Positions 8,882 through 17,811 are shown, counted from the first letter of the stretch. The stretch: DNA of 64,000 nt from Hyphomicrobium sp. (GCA_016793445.1 JAEUME010000016.1:248001-312000), one strand, 5' to 3'. Translations and numbers: made by a program. Notes: a model not told the origin generated them from the sequence alone.

Positions 8882-10486
8882 TCATCCAAATAATATTGTT
8901 TGATAAAAGCTGAACGTCTGAACGGTCAGCAACTTTGTGTAAATCATGACGATAAGAAATATCAGTGCGAAGGACAAAGCGGTCAGGTACGCCGCCATGA
9001 ACTCCCGAAAAACCGTGAGAAGGCTGCCACCCGAGAAGCCCGCCTTCTGATTGCCGCGGTTTGTCCATTTCTGCTTGGCTAGGCGCCATTGCATGTAGAT
9101 CTTCACGATCGCGTTGAGAAGCTGGTTCGCATAAAGCGTCCAGACGAAGTTCAAATCGACCTGGCGCGCATAGGTGAACAGCACCAGCGACAGCATCATG
9201 CGGGTAGCGGCGATGTAGACCACGTAGGCCAGTATGAAGGACGAGCCGAACTTGATCGTGCCGGCAATGGCCATCACTGGACTGAACAGCATGGTCCACA
9301 TGGCGATGCGCTGATCAACGCAGCACCACCAGATGAAGAACGGCATCCGGCGCGGCCCCAGCATGATGGCGCGGTAGCCGTTGCGAAGCATGTTGCCCGA
9401 CCATCGCCGCAGGTTCTCCACCATGCGCCGCGTCCCTGAACCTTCCACGACTTCGATCGTCGTGCCGGAGGCATCGGGAACGTACGTCATCTTCACGCCA
9501 TGGCGCAGCAACGTATACCATGAGCTCTTGTCGTCACCGGACAGGAAGCGGAACGTTCCCCACAGCCAATGATGGAGATAGTCGGCCTCTTGCAGGCGGA
9601 TGAAGTCTTCTTTGACGATATGGGTGCCGCGAAAAACCGAGCAACGTCCCGTCAATGTCAGAACACGGTTCGAAAGCGCGTGACTCTGCATGGCGAGGCG
9701 GCGTTGCGCAAAGCGCATGTTGAGCCAGGACTGCATCCACCAGGGACCGCGCACCATGACGTGCTCGTCGGTCGTCAAGGCATGCAGATCGGGATCAAGC
9801 GCGAAGAGCGGGAAGCATTTCCTGACGACGCCGGGATGGAGAACGAAATCGCCGTCCATGAAGATGACAATATCGTCCTTGCCGATTCCGGCCCGCGACA
9901 TGGCCCGCAGGATGAGCGCGATGGCAACGCGCTTGCCGGGTTGATTCTGCCTGATGATGCGCAGCGTGATATCGCAATCGCTGCCGACGAGCTTGAGGTG
10001 GCGGGCGATCTTGTCCTCGTCCTCACGCTCGCTGGAGCCGAGCCAGATCGTGGCCGGCACGCCCGCTTCGCGCACCTCCTCAACCAGCGCGCGAATGACC
10101 GCCTCGCTGATTTCGCGGTGCTCACGGAAGGTTGTCATCTGGACGTGGATGTGACGCGGGCGCCAGCCCGATTCCCAGAGCGCCGCCGCCCGGTCGCGCA
10201 TGTTCGGATAGACGATCTTTTCAAAAATCTTGGCGCGGGCCCAGTGGTTGGCCCACCACAAATAGCGCCACACGCCCAGGATGCCGACGACATAGATGAT
10301 CTCGTTGTTCTCGCCATCCCAGATTTGATTTGGCACGATCGTGAGCGCAATGAAGCAGATCGCGAAATACGTGAGGATCTTGATCTGAACGATCGGCGAC
10401 CATTTCTGCGACCGCGGCAGCGGTATCGACGGATCGACCAATTCGATGTCGTTGAGATGACGGGCGATGGCCGCAGACCTGATCAC
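8882..10486 (-). CDS. Alg8-like family 2 glycosyltransferase (polymer synthase)
   Basis: A membrane-embedded processive GT2 synthase of 534 residues. Two hydrophobic segments near residues 30-80 come before the catalytic domain and several follow after about residue 370. Catalytic signatures are visible: the DGD metal site (IVIFMDGDFVLHPG), the acceptor-binding GDD (FLSGDDKSSWYTLLRHG) and the product-binding RRW (NLRRWSGNMLRNG). The wording matches Alg8 of alginate systems better than cellulose or hyaluronan synthases. It overlaps the Alg44-like gene by 4 nt (ATGA), so the two subunits are translationally coupled. The likely reaction is polymerisation of a uronate from the donor made by the AlgD-like enzyme, with export across the inner membrane. 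Confidence 0.82.
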   Translation of the reverse strand: MIRSAAIARHLNDIELVDPSIPLPRSQKWSPIVQIKILTYFAICFIALTIVPNQIWDGENNEIIYVVGILGVWRYLWWANHWARAKIFEKIVYPNMRDRAAALWESGWRPRHIHVQMTTFREHREISEAVIRALVEEVREAGVPATIWLGSSEREDEDKIARHLKLVGSDCDITLRIIRQNQPGKRVAIALILRAMSRAGIGKDDIVIFMDGDFVLHPGVVRKCFPLFALDPDLHALTTDEHVMVRGPWWMQSWLNMRFAQRRLAMQSHALSNRVLTLTGRCSVFRGTHIVKEDFIRLQEADYLHHWLWGTFRFLSGDDKSSWYTLLRHGVKMTYVPDASGTTIEVVEGSGTRRMVENLRRWSGNMLRNGYRAIMLGPRRMPFFIWWCCVDQRIAMWTMLFSPVMAIAGTIKFGSSFILAYVVYIAATRMMLSLVLFTYARQVDLNFVWTLYANQLLNAIVKIYMQWRLAKQKWTNRGNQKAGFSGGSLLTVFREFMAAYLTALSFALIFLIVMIYTKLLTVQTFSFYQTILFG

Positions 10487-12099
10487 ATCGACACCGCGAA
10501 TTTCTTCTTGATGGCGGTCAGCAGCGAGTTCGTCGAGCGCTGCTCGAACACGACGACAACAGGAAGTCCGGCGCGATAGCGATCGTCATCGGAAATTTTC
10601 TTGGAATCGGCGAAGTCGATGACGATTTGCGCTGAACGGTCGTGAGGCCCGCGCCAGCCATAACCGGGGCTCTGGCGCTGGTCCTGCTCGCGAACGAAGC
10701 CAGAGGTACGGTCGATCGAAACGACACGGCCCTTCACGGTCTCGCTCAAAGAAGGAATGTAAACGAGCGCCTCATCGCCCAGGCCGACTTTGAGGATCTC
10801 ATCCTGATCAAGGAAGGCTGTGACCTGCCGGTCGCGACGCTGTTCGATGATGGCCAGCGTGTCGCCGCGGCGCACGCTGCCCCCGTTGATGCGCGGTATC
10901 TGGAGCACCGTACCATCGAAAGGTGCGACGACCGACACGCGTTCGCGCTGCTTCTCATAGGACTGGCGCCGCTCCTCGGCGAGAGCGATTTCATGCTCGG
11001 CGAGACGGACCTGGGCTTCGACATCCGGCGCCTGTCCTTCGATCGTCTGACCGGTGTAGAGGCGCTTGCCGAAGTTCTGTTCGGCAAGGTCCGCGCGTGA
11101 TGTCAGCTCGATGCGGCGGCGTTCGATCAGGCTCTCCAGCTCAATCACCTGCTTGGCGACTTCGTCCACCTTGCTGGCCGTCATGTAACCTTTCTCGTAC
11201 AGCGACTTTATGCGGTCGTGCTGCTGCTGGACGAGTTTGAGCTGCTCGCGAAGTCCCTGCAGCTCCACCTTGCTCTGCTTGACATTCTTCATCTCGACCG
11301 TCGCGAAGCCGCGAAGCCGCTCGAGTTCTTCGGTCTGTTTCTGCTTGAGATAGGCGAGCTGCGCCTTACGTTCCTTCACGGCGATATCAGCGAGCTCGAT
11401 CTCCCGCTCGAGCTGGTTGTCGAGCACATTGACGACGACCTCGCCCGCGCGCACCTCATCGCCGGGCTTGACGCCCGTGAGCACCACCTGTCCGTCATTC
11501 TGCGCCGTGACGACTTCGACGGGCGCGGAGATGACGGCAGTCTGAATTTCCATGCGGTAGAAGTTGGAATAGCCAAGCAGACCTGCGTAGCCGAAAATCA
11601 CGAGTCCCGCGAGCGCGTAGAACGTCGTCATAACGACCGTCTTCACCGGCCAGCGCCGCACCGGCATGGCGCCGGGGATCTTCTTGGTGTCGGGTTCCAG
11701 ACGCGCCGGCGTGACAGGGACGTCGATGCGCTGGATGGTATCCTCGACGTCCGACATCGAACCGCGCACCAGCTCTTCGATGAAGTGCTGCATGAGTTCG
11801 CGCTCGCGCTCACCGATCTCGGTGTAGCGCACGGCGAACATCTTCTCGGCGGCGTTGGTGCGGACGACTTCCGCCTTGATGTCGAACGAGACGTCAAAGC
11901 CCTGGAACGGCAACGTCAGATGAAAAGGAAGCTCGGCCCCCGCAACGGGAATCTCACCAGGATAGCCATCGATGCGCAGACCACCGAGCGACCAATCGGT
12001 CGCGCGCAACCGGTGCCCGTCCACTCTGACAAAGAGTGGGGCAGTGACCCGGTGGTGCCGCCGCTGATCGGGCCGCTCCCGCTTGATCTTGACCGCCAT
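10483..12099 (-). CDS. Alg44-like PilZ/HlyD-type co-polymerase
   Basis: A two-part protein of 538 residues. A cytoplasmic PilZ domain (about 10-120) carries the c-di-GMP motif RxxxR (R13-R17) and DxSxxG (D35, S37, G39). A transmembrane helix follows near residues 165-190, and then a periplasmic HlyD-like part with a long coiled-coil hairpin and lipoyl halves (VVTAQNDGQVVLTGVKPG and VVAPFDGTVLQIPRINGG). Alg44 has this same plan and is the c-di-GMP receptor that activates Alg8; known Alg44 is about 390 residues, so the longer hairpin is distinctive. It is the first gene of the synthase operon and overlaps the Alg8-like gene by 4 nt. Polymer output should therefore follow c-di-GMP level. Confidence 0.85.
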   Translation of the reverse strand: MAVKIKRERPDQRRHHRVTAPLFVRVDGHRLRATDWSLGGLRIDGYPGEIPVAGAELPFHLTLPFQGFDVSFDIKAEVVRTNAAEKMFAVRYTEIGERERELMQHFIEELVRGSMSDVEDTIQRIDVPVTPARLEPDTKKIPGAMPVRRWPVKTVVMTTFYALAGLVIFGYAGLLGYSNFYRMEIQTAVISAPVEVVTAQNDGQVVLTGVKPGDEVRAGEVVVNVLDNQLEREIELADIAVKERKAQLAYLKQKQTEELERLRGFATVEMKNVKQSKVELQGLREQLKLVQQQHDRIKSLYEKGYMTASKVDEVAKQVIELESLIERRRIELTSRADLAEQNFGKRLYTGQTIEGQAPDVEAQVRLAEHEIALAEERRQSYEKQRERVSVVAPFDGTVLQIPRINGGSVRRGDTLAIIEQRRDRQVTAFLDQDEILKVGLGDEALVYIPSLSETVKGRVVSIDRTSGFVREQDQRQSPGYGWRGPHDRSAQIVIDFADSKKISDDDRYRAGLPVVVVFEQRSTNSLLTAIKKKFAVSM

Positions 12100-12132
12100 G
12101 GTCCAGGGTGATCCGCAAAAAACATTGTTCGC

Positions 12133-12149
12133 GCCAGGAAGCTCCTGGC
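12133..12149. promoter_or_regulatory. inverted repeat upstream of the Alg44-like gene
   Basis: A perfect inverted repeat (GCCAGGA-AGC-TCCTGGC) lies 33 nt before the Alg44-like start. It sits in an AT-richer 167-nt gap that must contain the operon promoter. It could be an operator or a leader hairpin. No -35/-10 pair was convincing. Confidence 0.35.
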
Positions 12150-12266
12150 ACGTCCAACTTTCTTTGTGACATGAAGGCGTTAAGAATGACTTCTATACAT
12201 CCCTAATAAAGGACGAATATGTAGGCAGATTTTTTCATCAAGCTCATCGCTAATAATATGTTTTAG

Positions 12267-13694
12267 CTAGAGAATTTTTCCAGGATTGAGGATGTTGAGA
12301 GGATCAAGGGCTGTCTTAACAGCCTGCATCGCGGCAATCGCTGTTCCGTGCTCGTCAGACATGAAGCGCCGCTTGCCTTGACCGATTCCGTGCTCACCGG
12401 TCGCCGTCCCATCGAGTGCCAAGGCACGGGCGACGAGCCGCTCCAGAAACGCCTCGATGCGCTTGAGTTCTGCCGGGTCGGTAGGGTCGAAGGCAAGGAT
12501 GGCGTGGAAGTTCCCATCCCCCACATGCCCCACGATAGGTGCCACCAATCCGGAGCGCACGACGTCCTCAGCCGTCTCGCTGACCGCCCGCGACAGGTTT
12601 GACAACGGCACCGCCACGTCCGTGACCAGCACCTGCCTGCCTGCGTACACGGTCTTGACGGCCCAAAGCGCGTCGTGGCGCGCCCTCCAGAGCTTTCTGC
12701 GGCCGTCCTCATCGGCCGCCGACGATATGCTTGTCATGCCCTCTCCATCGCCAAGATCCTTAAATGTCTCAAGGTCTTGCGCACAAGCCGCGGGCGAACC
12801 GTGGAACTCCAGGAACAAGGTCGGGGTCTCTTCTAAGGCCAGCTTGGAGTACTGGTTGACCGCCCGTATCTGAACGGCGTCGAGCACCTCAATCCGCGCC
12901 AGACCCAGGCCACATTGAATGGCTGCCGTCGTTGCCCGGCAGGCGCCTTCGAGGGTCGCAAACGTGGCAACCGCCGAGACGATATGCTCGGGAACCCCGT
13001 AGAGCTTGAGGGTCAGCTCCGTAATCAGCCCTAGGGTTCCCTCAGAGCCGACCAGGAGCCGGGTGAGGTCGTAGCCCGAGGAAGATTTGCGGGCCCGCCG
13101 CGCCGTGCGGATGATCTCGCCGGAAGCAAGCACGGCCGTCAGGTTGATGACATTGTCGCGCATCGACCCGTAGCGCACCGTGGTGGTGCCGGACGCCCGC
13201 GTCGCCGCCATGCCGCCCAGCGTTGCCTCCTCAGCCCCAGGATCGACCGGAAAGAACAGACCCGTATCGCGCAACTCCTGATTGAGCCGCCGCCGGCTGA
13301 CGCCAGCCTCGATGGTGCAATCGAGATCCTCCGGCCGAACGGCTATGATCTTATCCATCCGGGAAAAGTCGACGCAGATGCCGCCTCGGGGCGCGTTGAC
13401 ATGTCCCTCCAGAGACGTGCCCGCGCCGAAGGCAATGACCGGCATTCGCGCGGCGGACGCTATGGCGACGATTTCGGCCACCTCTTGGGTGCTGGCGGGC
13501 CAGACAACGCCGTCGGGCAGCTCGGCGGGATGGAAGGTGAGAGCATTGGCGTGCTGGCGGCGGATCGCTTCGCCACGAGCCAAGCGCCCAGGAAATCGCC
13601 GCTCCAGCGCCTCCAGAGCGGGTCCGAAATCATGGGTAAGGGGCTCAGAACATCTCCCGCCCTCGTCATTCGCAGCCGTCTCCAATGCCGTCAT
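12267..13694 (-). CDS. FAD-linked D-2-hydroxyacid (D-lactate/glycolate) dehydrogenase
   Basis: An FAD-dependent oxidase of the GlcD/Dld (vanillyl-alcohol-oxidase-like) family, 475 residues from the ATG at 13694, which has AAGGAG at suitable distance. The FAD-binding PCMH domain covers about residues 45-220 (VWPASTQEVAEIVAIASAAR, FGAGTSLEGHV, DPGAEEATLGGM, GYDLTRLLVGSEGTLG). The C-terminal FAD-oxidase domain ends with GHVGDGNFHAI and TGEHGIGQGK, which hold the usual metal/substrate histidines. It resembles cytochrome-linked D-lactate dehydrogenases; glycolate or another D-2-hydroxyacid is possible. No GlcE/GlcF subunits are adjacent, favouring a single-subunit enzyme. It stands alone, with the secreted-protein gene diverging from it. 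Confidence 0.82.
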   Translation of the reverse strand: MTALETAANDEGGRCSEPLTHDFGPALEALERRFPGRLARGEAIRRQHANALTFHPAELPDGVVWPASTQEVAEIVAIASAARMPVIAFGAGTSLEGHVNAPRGGICVDFSRMDKIIAVRPEDLDCTIEAGVSRRRLNQELRDTGLFFPVDPGAEEATLGGMAATRASGTTTVRYGSMRDNVINLTAVLASGEIIRTARRARKSSSGYDLTRLLVGSEGTLGLITELTLKLYGVPEHIVSAVATFATLEGACRATTAAIQCGLGLARIEVLDAVQIRAVNQYSKLALEETPTLFLEFHGSPAACAQDLETFKDLGDGEGMTSISSAADEDGRRKLWRARHDALWAVKTVYAGRQVLVTDVAVPLSNLSRAVSETAEDVVRSGLVAPIVGHVGDGNFHAILAFDPTDPAELKRIEAFLERLVARALALDGTATGEHGIGQGKRRFMSDEHGTAIAAMQAVKTALDPLNILNPGKIL

Positions 13695-13927
13695 TGCCCG
13701 CCTCTCCTTGCATCCACAGCGACGATCATTCCTGTTGAAATCCGCACACTGCCCGATCGTCCAACCCTCAGAGCCTCCAGCAAGATTGGCGTGTTGCAGA
13801 TTCACATCACAGCCACACCGAACATCCGTCAGGACCCGTTCGCACTGCCTTTTCGCCCGCCAGCCGCTAGACTAAGAGGCGTCTGTTGGCACGGGGCACG
13901 TGCGCACAAACCTAGGGGAGTTCTTTC

Positions 13928-15220
13928 ATGTTGCGAAGGCTGGTAGTGGCGTTGTGCGCCATCGTGGCCATTGGCGCGCTGAGCGCTCAGGCCCACAGGC
14001 AGCGATATAGCGAGGGGTATGGCGACAACCTCATCGTGATCTCCGAACAGGATATCGATCTGTCGCTCGACCGCTATTCTATAGACGTAAGCCAAGCCAA
14101 GGGCGCCTATAAGGGAATCCGCGTCAAAAACAAGAGCGGTTACCTCTTCGACTTGTCGGGCGTCCAGATCGTGTACTCCGACGGCTCGACGCACAACGAG
14201 GACCGTCAAATCGACATGTACCAGGGTGAGCGCAGCCGCCCGATCAATCCCACGGGCGAGAGCCGCTTCATCGACAAGATCAACATCACGCAGGTGCCGG
14301 GCCGCGGACGCGGCCGGCTCCAGATCCTCGGCATCCAGGACCGCCACGGCGCCCGCATGTCGCGCACCGGCGGCGACGACTATGACGATCGCTACAGGCG
14401 GAGCGAGAGCAGCTCCCCGGTTACGCGCGTGCCTGAGACTACGACCACCCCGGCCATCGAAACGCGTCCGACGGCTCCAGAACCCACCACCATGCCCGCG
14501 GGACGCGCCACCGAGGGCGGCGACGTGCTGTTTGGCGCGCAGTATGTCGGCTTTGGCGTCGATCGTGATGTCATCCGCGTAGGCCCGGAGATCGGCAAGT
14601 TCGAGCGCATCCGGTTGCGTGTTCTCGACAACGACATCTTCATCAACGAACTGAAGATCATCTATTCCAATGGTGAGACCGATACTCTCGCGGTCAACGC
14701 CAACGTGCCCAAGAACTCACGCACCAACTGGATCGATCTCAAAGGCGACAGGTTTATCAAGGAAATCCAGCTCGTCTATCGTTCCAAACCGAGCTTCCGC
14801 GGCCAGGCCCGCATCGAGGTATTCGGCAAGTACGCGCCAGGCTGGCTCGGACCCCAGGGCGAAGGCCGCAAGTATAACCAGGGCTGGGTACTGCTGGGAG
14901 CGCAGACGGCTGGCTTCGTCGGCTTCGACAAGGATGTGATCCCGGTCGGCGCCAACGAGGGTGGCTTCAAGCGCATTCGTGTCACCGTGCGCGACCGTGC
15001 CATTACCTTGAATGAGGTGAAGGTGATTTACACGGACGGCACGGACGAGACGATCCCCGTGCGCACGCGCGTCGATGCAGGCGGCAGCTACGGACCCATT
15101 GACCTCAAGGGCCGGCGTGCGGCCATCGACCGGATTGAAGCGAAATACCGTTCGCGCTTCTTCGACAGCTCAGCTCGGGGCAAAGGCTCGGCGATTGTCG
15201 AAGTCTGGGGTCAACACTGA
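13928..15220 (+). CDS. exported protein with three beta-rich repeats (DUF2541-like)
   Basis: A 430-residue protein with a signal peptide (LRRLVVALCAIVAIGALSAQA, cleavage near residue 23). Three related units of about 100 residues follow (about 35-135, 198-305, 322-430), each with the order I.VG...G.FK.IR, N...L..V.I.YSDG, then a polar segment, I(D/N)..G...I..I...Y and R....I.V.G. The first two are separated by a Pro/Thr-rich linker (about 160-195). This resembles DUF2541-type secreted proteins common in Hyphomicrobiales. GGGGAG precedes the ATG and a terminator follows. No catalytic motif is visible; a cell-envelope or binding role is a guess. Confidence 0.75.
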   Translation: MLRRLVVALCAIVAIGALSAQAHRQRYSEGYGDNLIVISEQDIDLSLDRYSIDVSQAKGAYKGIRVKNKSGYLFDLSGVQIVYSDGSTHNEDRQIDMYQGERSRPINPTGESRFIDKINITQVPGRGRGRLQILGIQDRHGARMSRTGGDDYDDRYRRSESSSPVTRVPETTTTPAIETRPTAPEPTTMPAGRATEGGDVLFGAQYVGFGVDRDVIRVGPEIGKFERIRLRVLDNDIFINELKIIYSNGETDTLAVNANVPKNSRTNWIDLKGDRFIKEIQLVYRSKPSFRGQARIEVFGKYAPGWLGPQGEGRKYNQGWVLLGAQTAGFVGFDKDVIPVGANEGGFKRIRVTVRDRAITLNEVKVIYTDGTDETIPVRTRVDAGGSYGPIDLKGRRAAIDRIEAKYRSRFFDSSARGKGSAIVEVWGQH

Positions 15221-15253
15221 CTTGATCTTTGCAAACAGCAGGAATCATCGCTC

Positions 15254-15279
15254 ACGGGGCCGCAATCATGCGGCCCCGT
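15254..15279 (+). terminator. intrinsic terminator
   Basis: A 10-bp perfect stem (ACGGGGCCGC/GCGGCCCCGT) with a 6-nt loop, followed by TTGTCTTTG, 33 nt after the stop of the secreted repeat protein. Confidence 0.85.
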
Positions 15280-15471
15280 TTGTCTTTGATTGACGTCAAT
15301 TCCTGCCGCCTTTCCGATACGGAACTGCACCCGCGCAGTCTGAGAATAAGCAGAAGTTATCGGGAGTAAGATTCAAACTTCCTTCGCGTTGGCAACGCGA
15401 ATGTGCTAACCGACTTTCACTTTCGTGCGCGCACCCCGCGCGCCACGCGTAGTTCTTGGGGGGACGCTCTG

Positions 15472-16563
15472 GTGAACCTAACGAAGCCGCTGACCGATGA
15501 TCTGCTGACAAGTGTTGACGCCGGTACGTACGACTCTTCCGTTCCACAGAAGCTCGAAGAGGCAACCAAACAAAAGGTTCGCCGGTTGGCCGCCCATTGC
15601 CAAGCCTATCGCGGTTCGGTCACCCATCTCGCACTAAGGCAACTCGTAACGACTTTGATCCCACTCGTCGTGCTTGTCGCGGCGATGTTCGCAACCGTTC
15701 GTACGCACTACTGGCTGACGCTGCTAATGGCTATACCTGCCGGCGGCCTGCTGGTACGCGCCTTCATCATTCAGCACGACTGCGGCCATGGCTCTTTCTT
15801 TGGCTCGCGCAATCTCAATGATCTCGTCGGCCGTCTGATGAGCGTACTGACCATGGCGCCTTACAGCCTGTGGCGCCGCGAGCATGCCTTGCATCACGCC
15901 GGCTCCGGCAACCTCGACCGCCGCGGCGTAGGCGACATCGAGACGTTGACGGTCGCCGAGTATCAGGCGCTCTCGCCGCTCGGCAAGCTGCGCTACCGGC
16001 TGTATCGCAATCCGCTCTTTCTCTTCGGCCTTGGCGTACCGGTGTACTTCCTATTCATCCAGCGCACACCGTGGCTCCACGGACTGTCGCCCCGCGATGC
16101 CTGGAAGAGCGTCATGGCGTTGAATGTCGCGCTCGTCGCGTTTTACGCACCTCTCATTTATTTCTTCGGCCTTTCGGACGTCATCTTCGTGGTCTGGCCC
16201 ATGGTCCATCTGGCCTCGGCGGCTGGCGGCTGGCTGTTCTTCGTCCAGCATCAGTTCGAAGAAACCCGATGGGATCACGCGGGCGAATGGGACTTTCAGA
16301 TCGCCGCCCTGCTCGGCTCGTCGTTCTACGACCTTCCACGCGTGCTGAACTGGTTCACAGGCAACATCGGCCTGCACCATATCCATCACCTCAACAGCAT
16401 GATCCCCAACTACCGCTTGCAGGACTGCCTGAACGCCAGCTCAGAACTGAAAGCGTTGAACCACCTGACGCTGATGGAGAGCTTCAAGTGCGCGCGCCTG
16501 AAGCTATGGGATGAAGTCAGCCGCCGGATGATCCGGTTCGACGAACTGCCCGCTAAGGCTTGA
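15472..16563 (+). CDS. membrane fatty-acid desaturase (delta-12/DesA-like)
   Basis: A di-iron membrane desaturase, 363 residues from GTG at 15472, chosen because GGGGGGA lies 7 nt upstream; an in-frame ATG at 15403 has no such site. The three histidine boxes are present: HDCGH (102-106), HALHH (138-142) and HHIHH (302-306). Hydrophobic pairs near residues 50-100 and 180-250 fit the four-helix membrane fold. The family inserts double bonds into acyl chains of membrane lipids using O2 and an electron donor. The box pattern is that of acyl-lipid omega-3/omega-6 type enzymes; exact position specificity cannot be read from sequence. Monocistronic, convergent with the M48 protease gene. Confidence 0.87.
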   Translation: MNLTKPLTDDLLTSVDAGTYDSSVPQKLEEATKQKVRRLAAHCQAYRGSVTHLALRQLVTTLIPLVVLVAAMFATVRTHYWLTLLMAIPAGGLLVRAFIIQHDCGHGSFFGSRNLNDLVGRLMSVLTMAPYSLWRREHALHHAGSGNLDRRGVGDIETLTVAEYQALSPLGKLRYRLYRNPLFLFGLGVPVYFLFIQRTPWLHGLSPRDAWKSVMALNVALVAFYAPLIYFFGLSDVIFVVWPMVHLASAAGGWLFFVQHQFEETRWDHAGEWDFQIAALLGSSFYDLPRVLNWFTGNIGLHHIHHLNSMIPNYRLQDCLNASSELKALNHLTLMESFKCARLKLWDEVSRRMIRFDELPAKA

Positions 16564-16612
16564 GGGCGTAGCCACGCTGTTGGCTTATGGCCGGTTGCGA
16601 GCTCATGAACTT

Positions 16613-16640
16613 GCATCCTTCTCCCAGGCGAGAAGGATGC
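16613..16640. repeat. REP-like palindrome, copy 1
   Basis: A perfect 11-bp stem (GCATCCTTCTC/GAGAAGGATGC) with 6-nt loop CCAGGC in the convergent gap between the desaturase and M48 protease genes. Short CCTTCTCC-type palindromes are scattered through many alphaproteobacterial genomes. It may also serve as a terminator for either strand. Confidence 0.55.
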
Positions 16641-16693
16641 CCCGAAGGGCTGCAATCAGCGGCTCATCCGATGCTCCTCCTGTCGCTTCGCGA

Positions 16694-16720
16694 TATCCTC
16701 TCCCGTCCCGGGAGAGGATA
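16694..16720. repeat. REP-like palindrome, copy 2
   Basis: A perfect 11-bp stem (TATCCTCTCCC/GGGAGAGGATA) with 5-nt loop GTCCC, 54 nt from the first palindrome. It shares the CCTYTCCC/GGGARAGG style but not the exact sequence. A further small hairpin (GCTTC/GAAGC) follows at about 16727-16740. Confidence 0.55.
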
Positions 16721-16767
16721 AGAGCGGCTTCGTATGAAGCGGAAAATGCTCTGAGCGCGGCCGTCCT

Positions 16768-17796
16768 TCATGCCCTGCCGCCAGCCTCATCCACCCTACC
16801 GCCGGCGTAGGTGCGGATAGCCGCGATCCGCTCATCGATAGAGGGATGGGTCGCGAGAAACCCGCTGACGCGATTACGCACCGGGTTCTCGATGAAAAAG
16901 GCCTCCATGCGCGAGACCACATCCATCTTTGCGTTCCGATCGATCTTACGCAGCGCGGAGATCATGGCATCCGGATTCTTCGTCAGTTCGACGGATCCAG
17001 CATCCGCCAGATACTCGCGCGATCGCGACAACGCGAAGCGGATCAGCGTCGAGATCCCCCAGGTGATGATAATGATGGCAATGGCAATCAGGATCGCAAG
17101 CCCCGCGCCTCCACTACCACGCCCGCCGTCGCGATGATCGCTGCCGCTCCACTCGCCGGTGTCATCGCGACGCTTGTCTTGCGGGGATAATCCATAAGGG
17201 AAATCCCAACGGCGGATGGTGAGATCGCCAAAGAATGCGAATACGCCCGCGAAGATCACCGCAATGACCATGAGCTGGGTATCGCGGTTGCGGATATGGG
17301 TCAGCTCATGCCCGAGAACCGCTTCGAGTTCCGCGTCGTTCAAGGTGTCCATCAATCCGCGCGTAACGGCGATGACGTAATCGCCGTCGCGGATACCGGC
17401 CGCGTAGGCGTTGAGCGCAGGCGTTTCCATGATCTCCAACCGCGGCATGGGAATGCCGCGTGAGATGCAGAGGTTTTCAAGCGCATTGTAGAGCTTTGGC
17501 GCCTCTTGCCGCGTGACGCCCTTGGCGCGTGTCGCCCTGCGGATCATGGCCCCATGGAAGACGTAGGCGAGGGCAAACCAGACGCATGCCGCCAGCGCCG
17601 CAACGGGCCATGACCCCGCGAATTGCGCAAGGGCCTCTGCGACGATCTCCTCGAGCGAGCCGCCACGCAGGGCGCTCATGAAGAGCAGGATCGAGAACAG
17701 CAAGGCGTGCAGAAGAAGCACAAATCCTGCCAGCAGCACCACCGACTTGATCCTGTTGGCGCGGATGTGCCCGTAGAGTCCATAGGCACGCATCAT
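16768..17796 (-). CDS. M48-family membrane metalloprotease (HtpX-like)
   Basis: A zinc metalloprotease of 342 residues. HELTH (about 162-166) in the context AVLGHELTHIRNRDTQ is the catalytic HExxH, and the third ligand is expected in SREYLADAGSVELT (about 262). Two N-terminal membrane segments (about 18-43, 62-82) and two more around the active site (about 172-190, 232-252) match HtpX topology, with the catalytic face in the cytoplasm. A Gly/Asp/Arg-rich loop sits between the last two helices. It follows lemA by 15 nt; the LemA/M48 pairing is common. Role: likely quality control of membrane proteins. Confidence 0.85.
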   Translation of the reverse strand: MMRAYGLYGHIRANRIKSVVLLAGFVLLLHALLFSILLFMSALRGGSLEEIVAEALAQFAGSWPVAALAACVWFALAYVFHGAMIRRATRAKGVTRQEAPKLYNALENLCISRGIPMPRLEIMETPALNAYAAGIRDGDYVIAVTRGLMDTLNDAELEAVLGHELTHIRNRDTQLMVIAVIFAGVFAFFGDLTIRRWDFPYGLSPQDKRRDDTGEWSGSDHRDGGRGSGGAGLAILIAIAIIIITWGISTLIRFALSRSREYLADAGSVELTKNPDAMISALRKIDRNAKMDVVSRMEAFFIENPVRNRVSGFLATHPSIDERIAAIRTYAGGRVDEAGGRA

Positions 17797-17811
17797 GGCG
17801 GCGCGCCCGGC

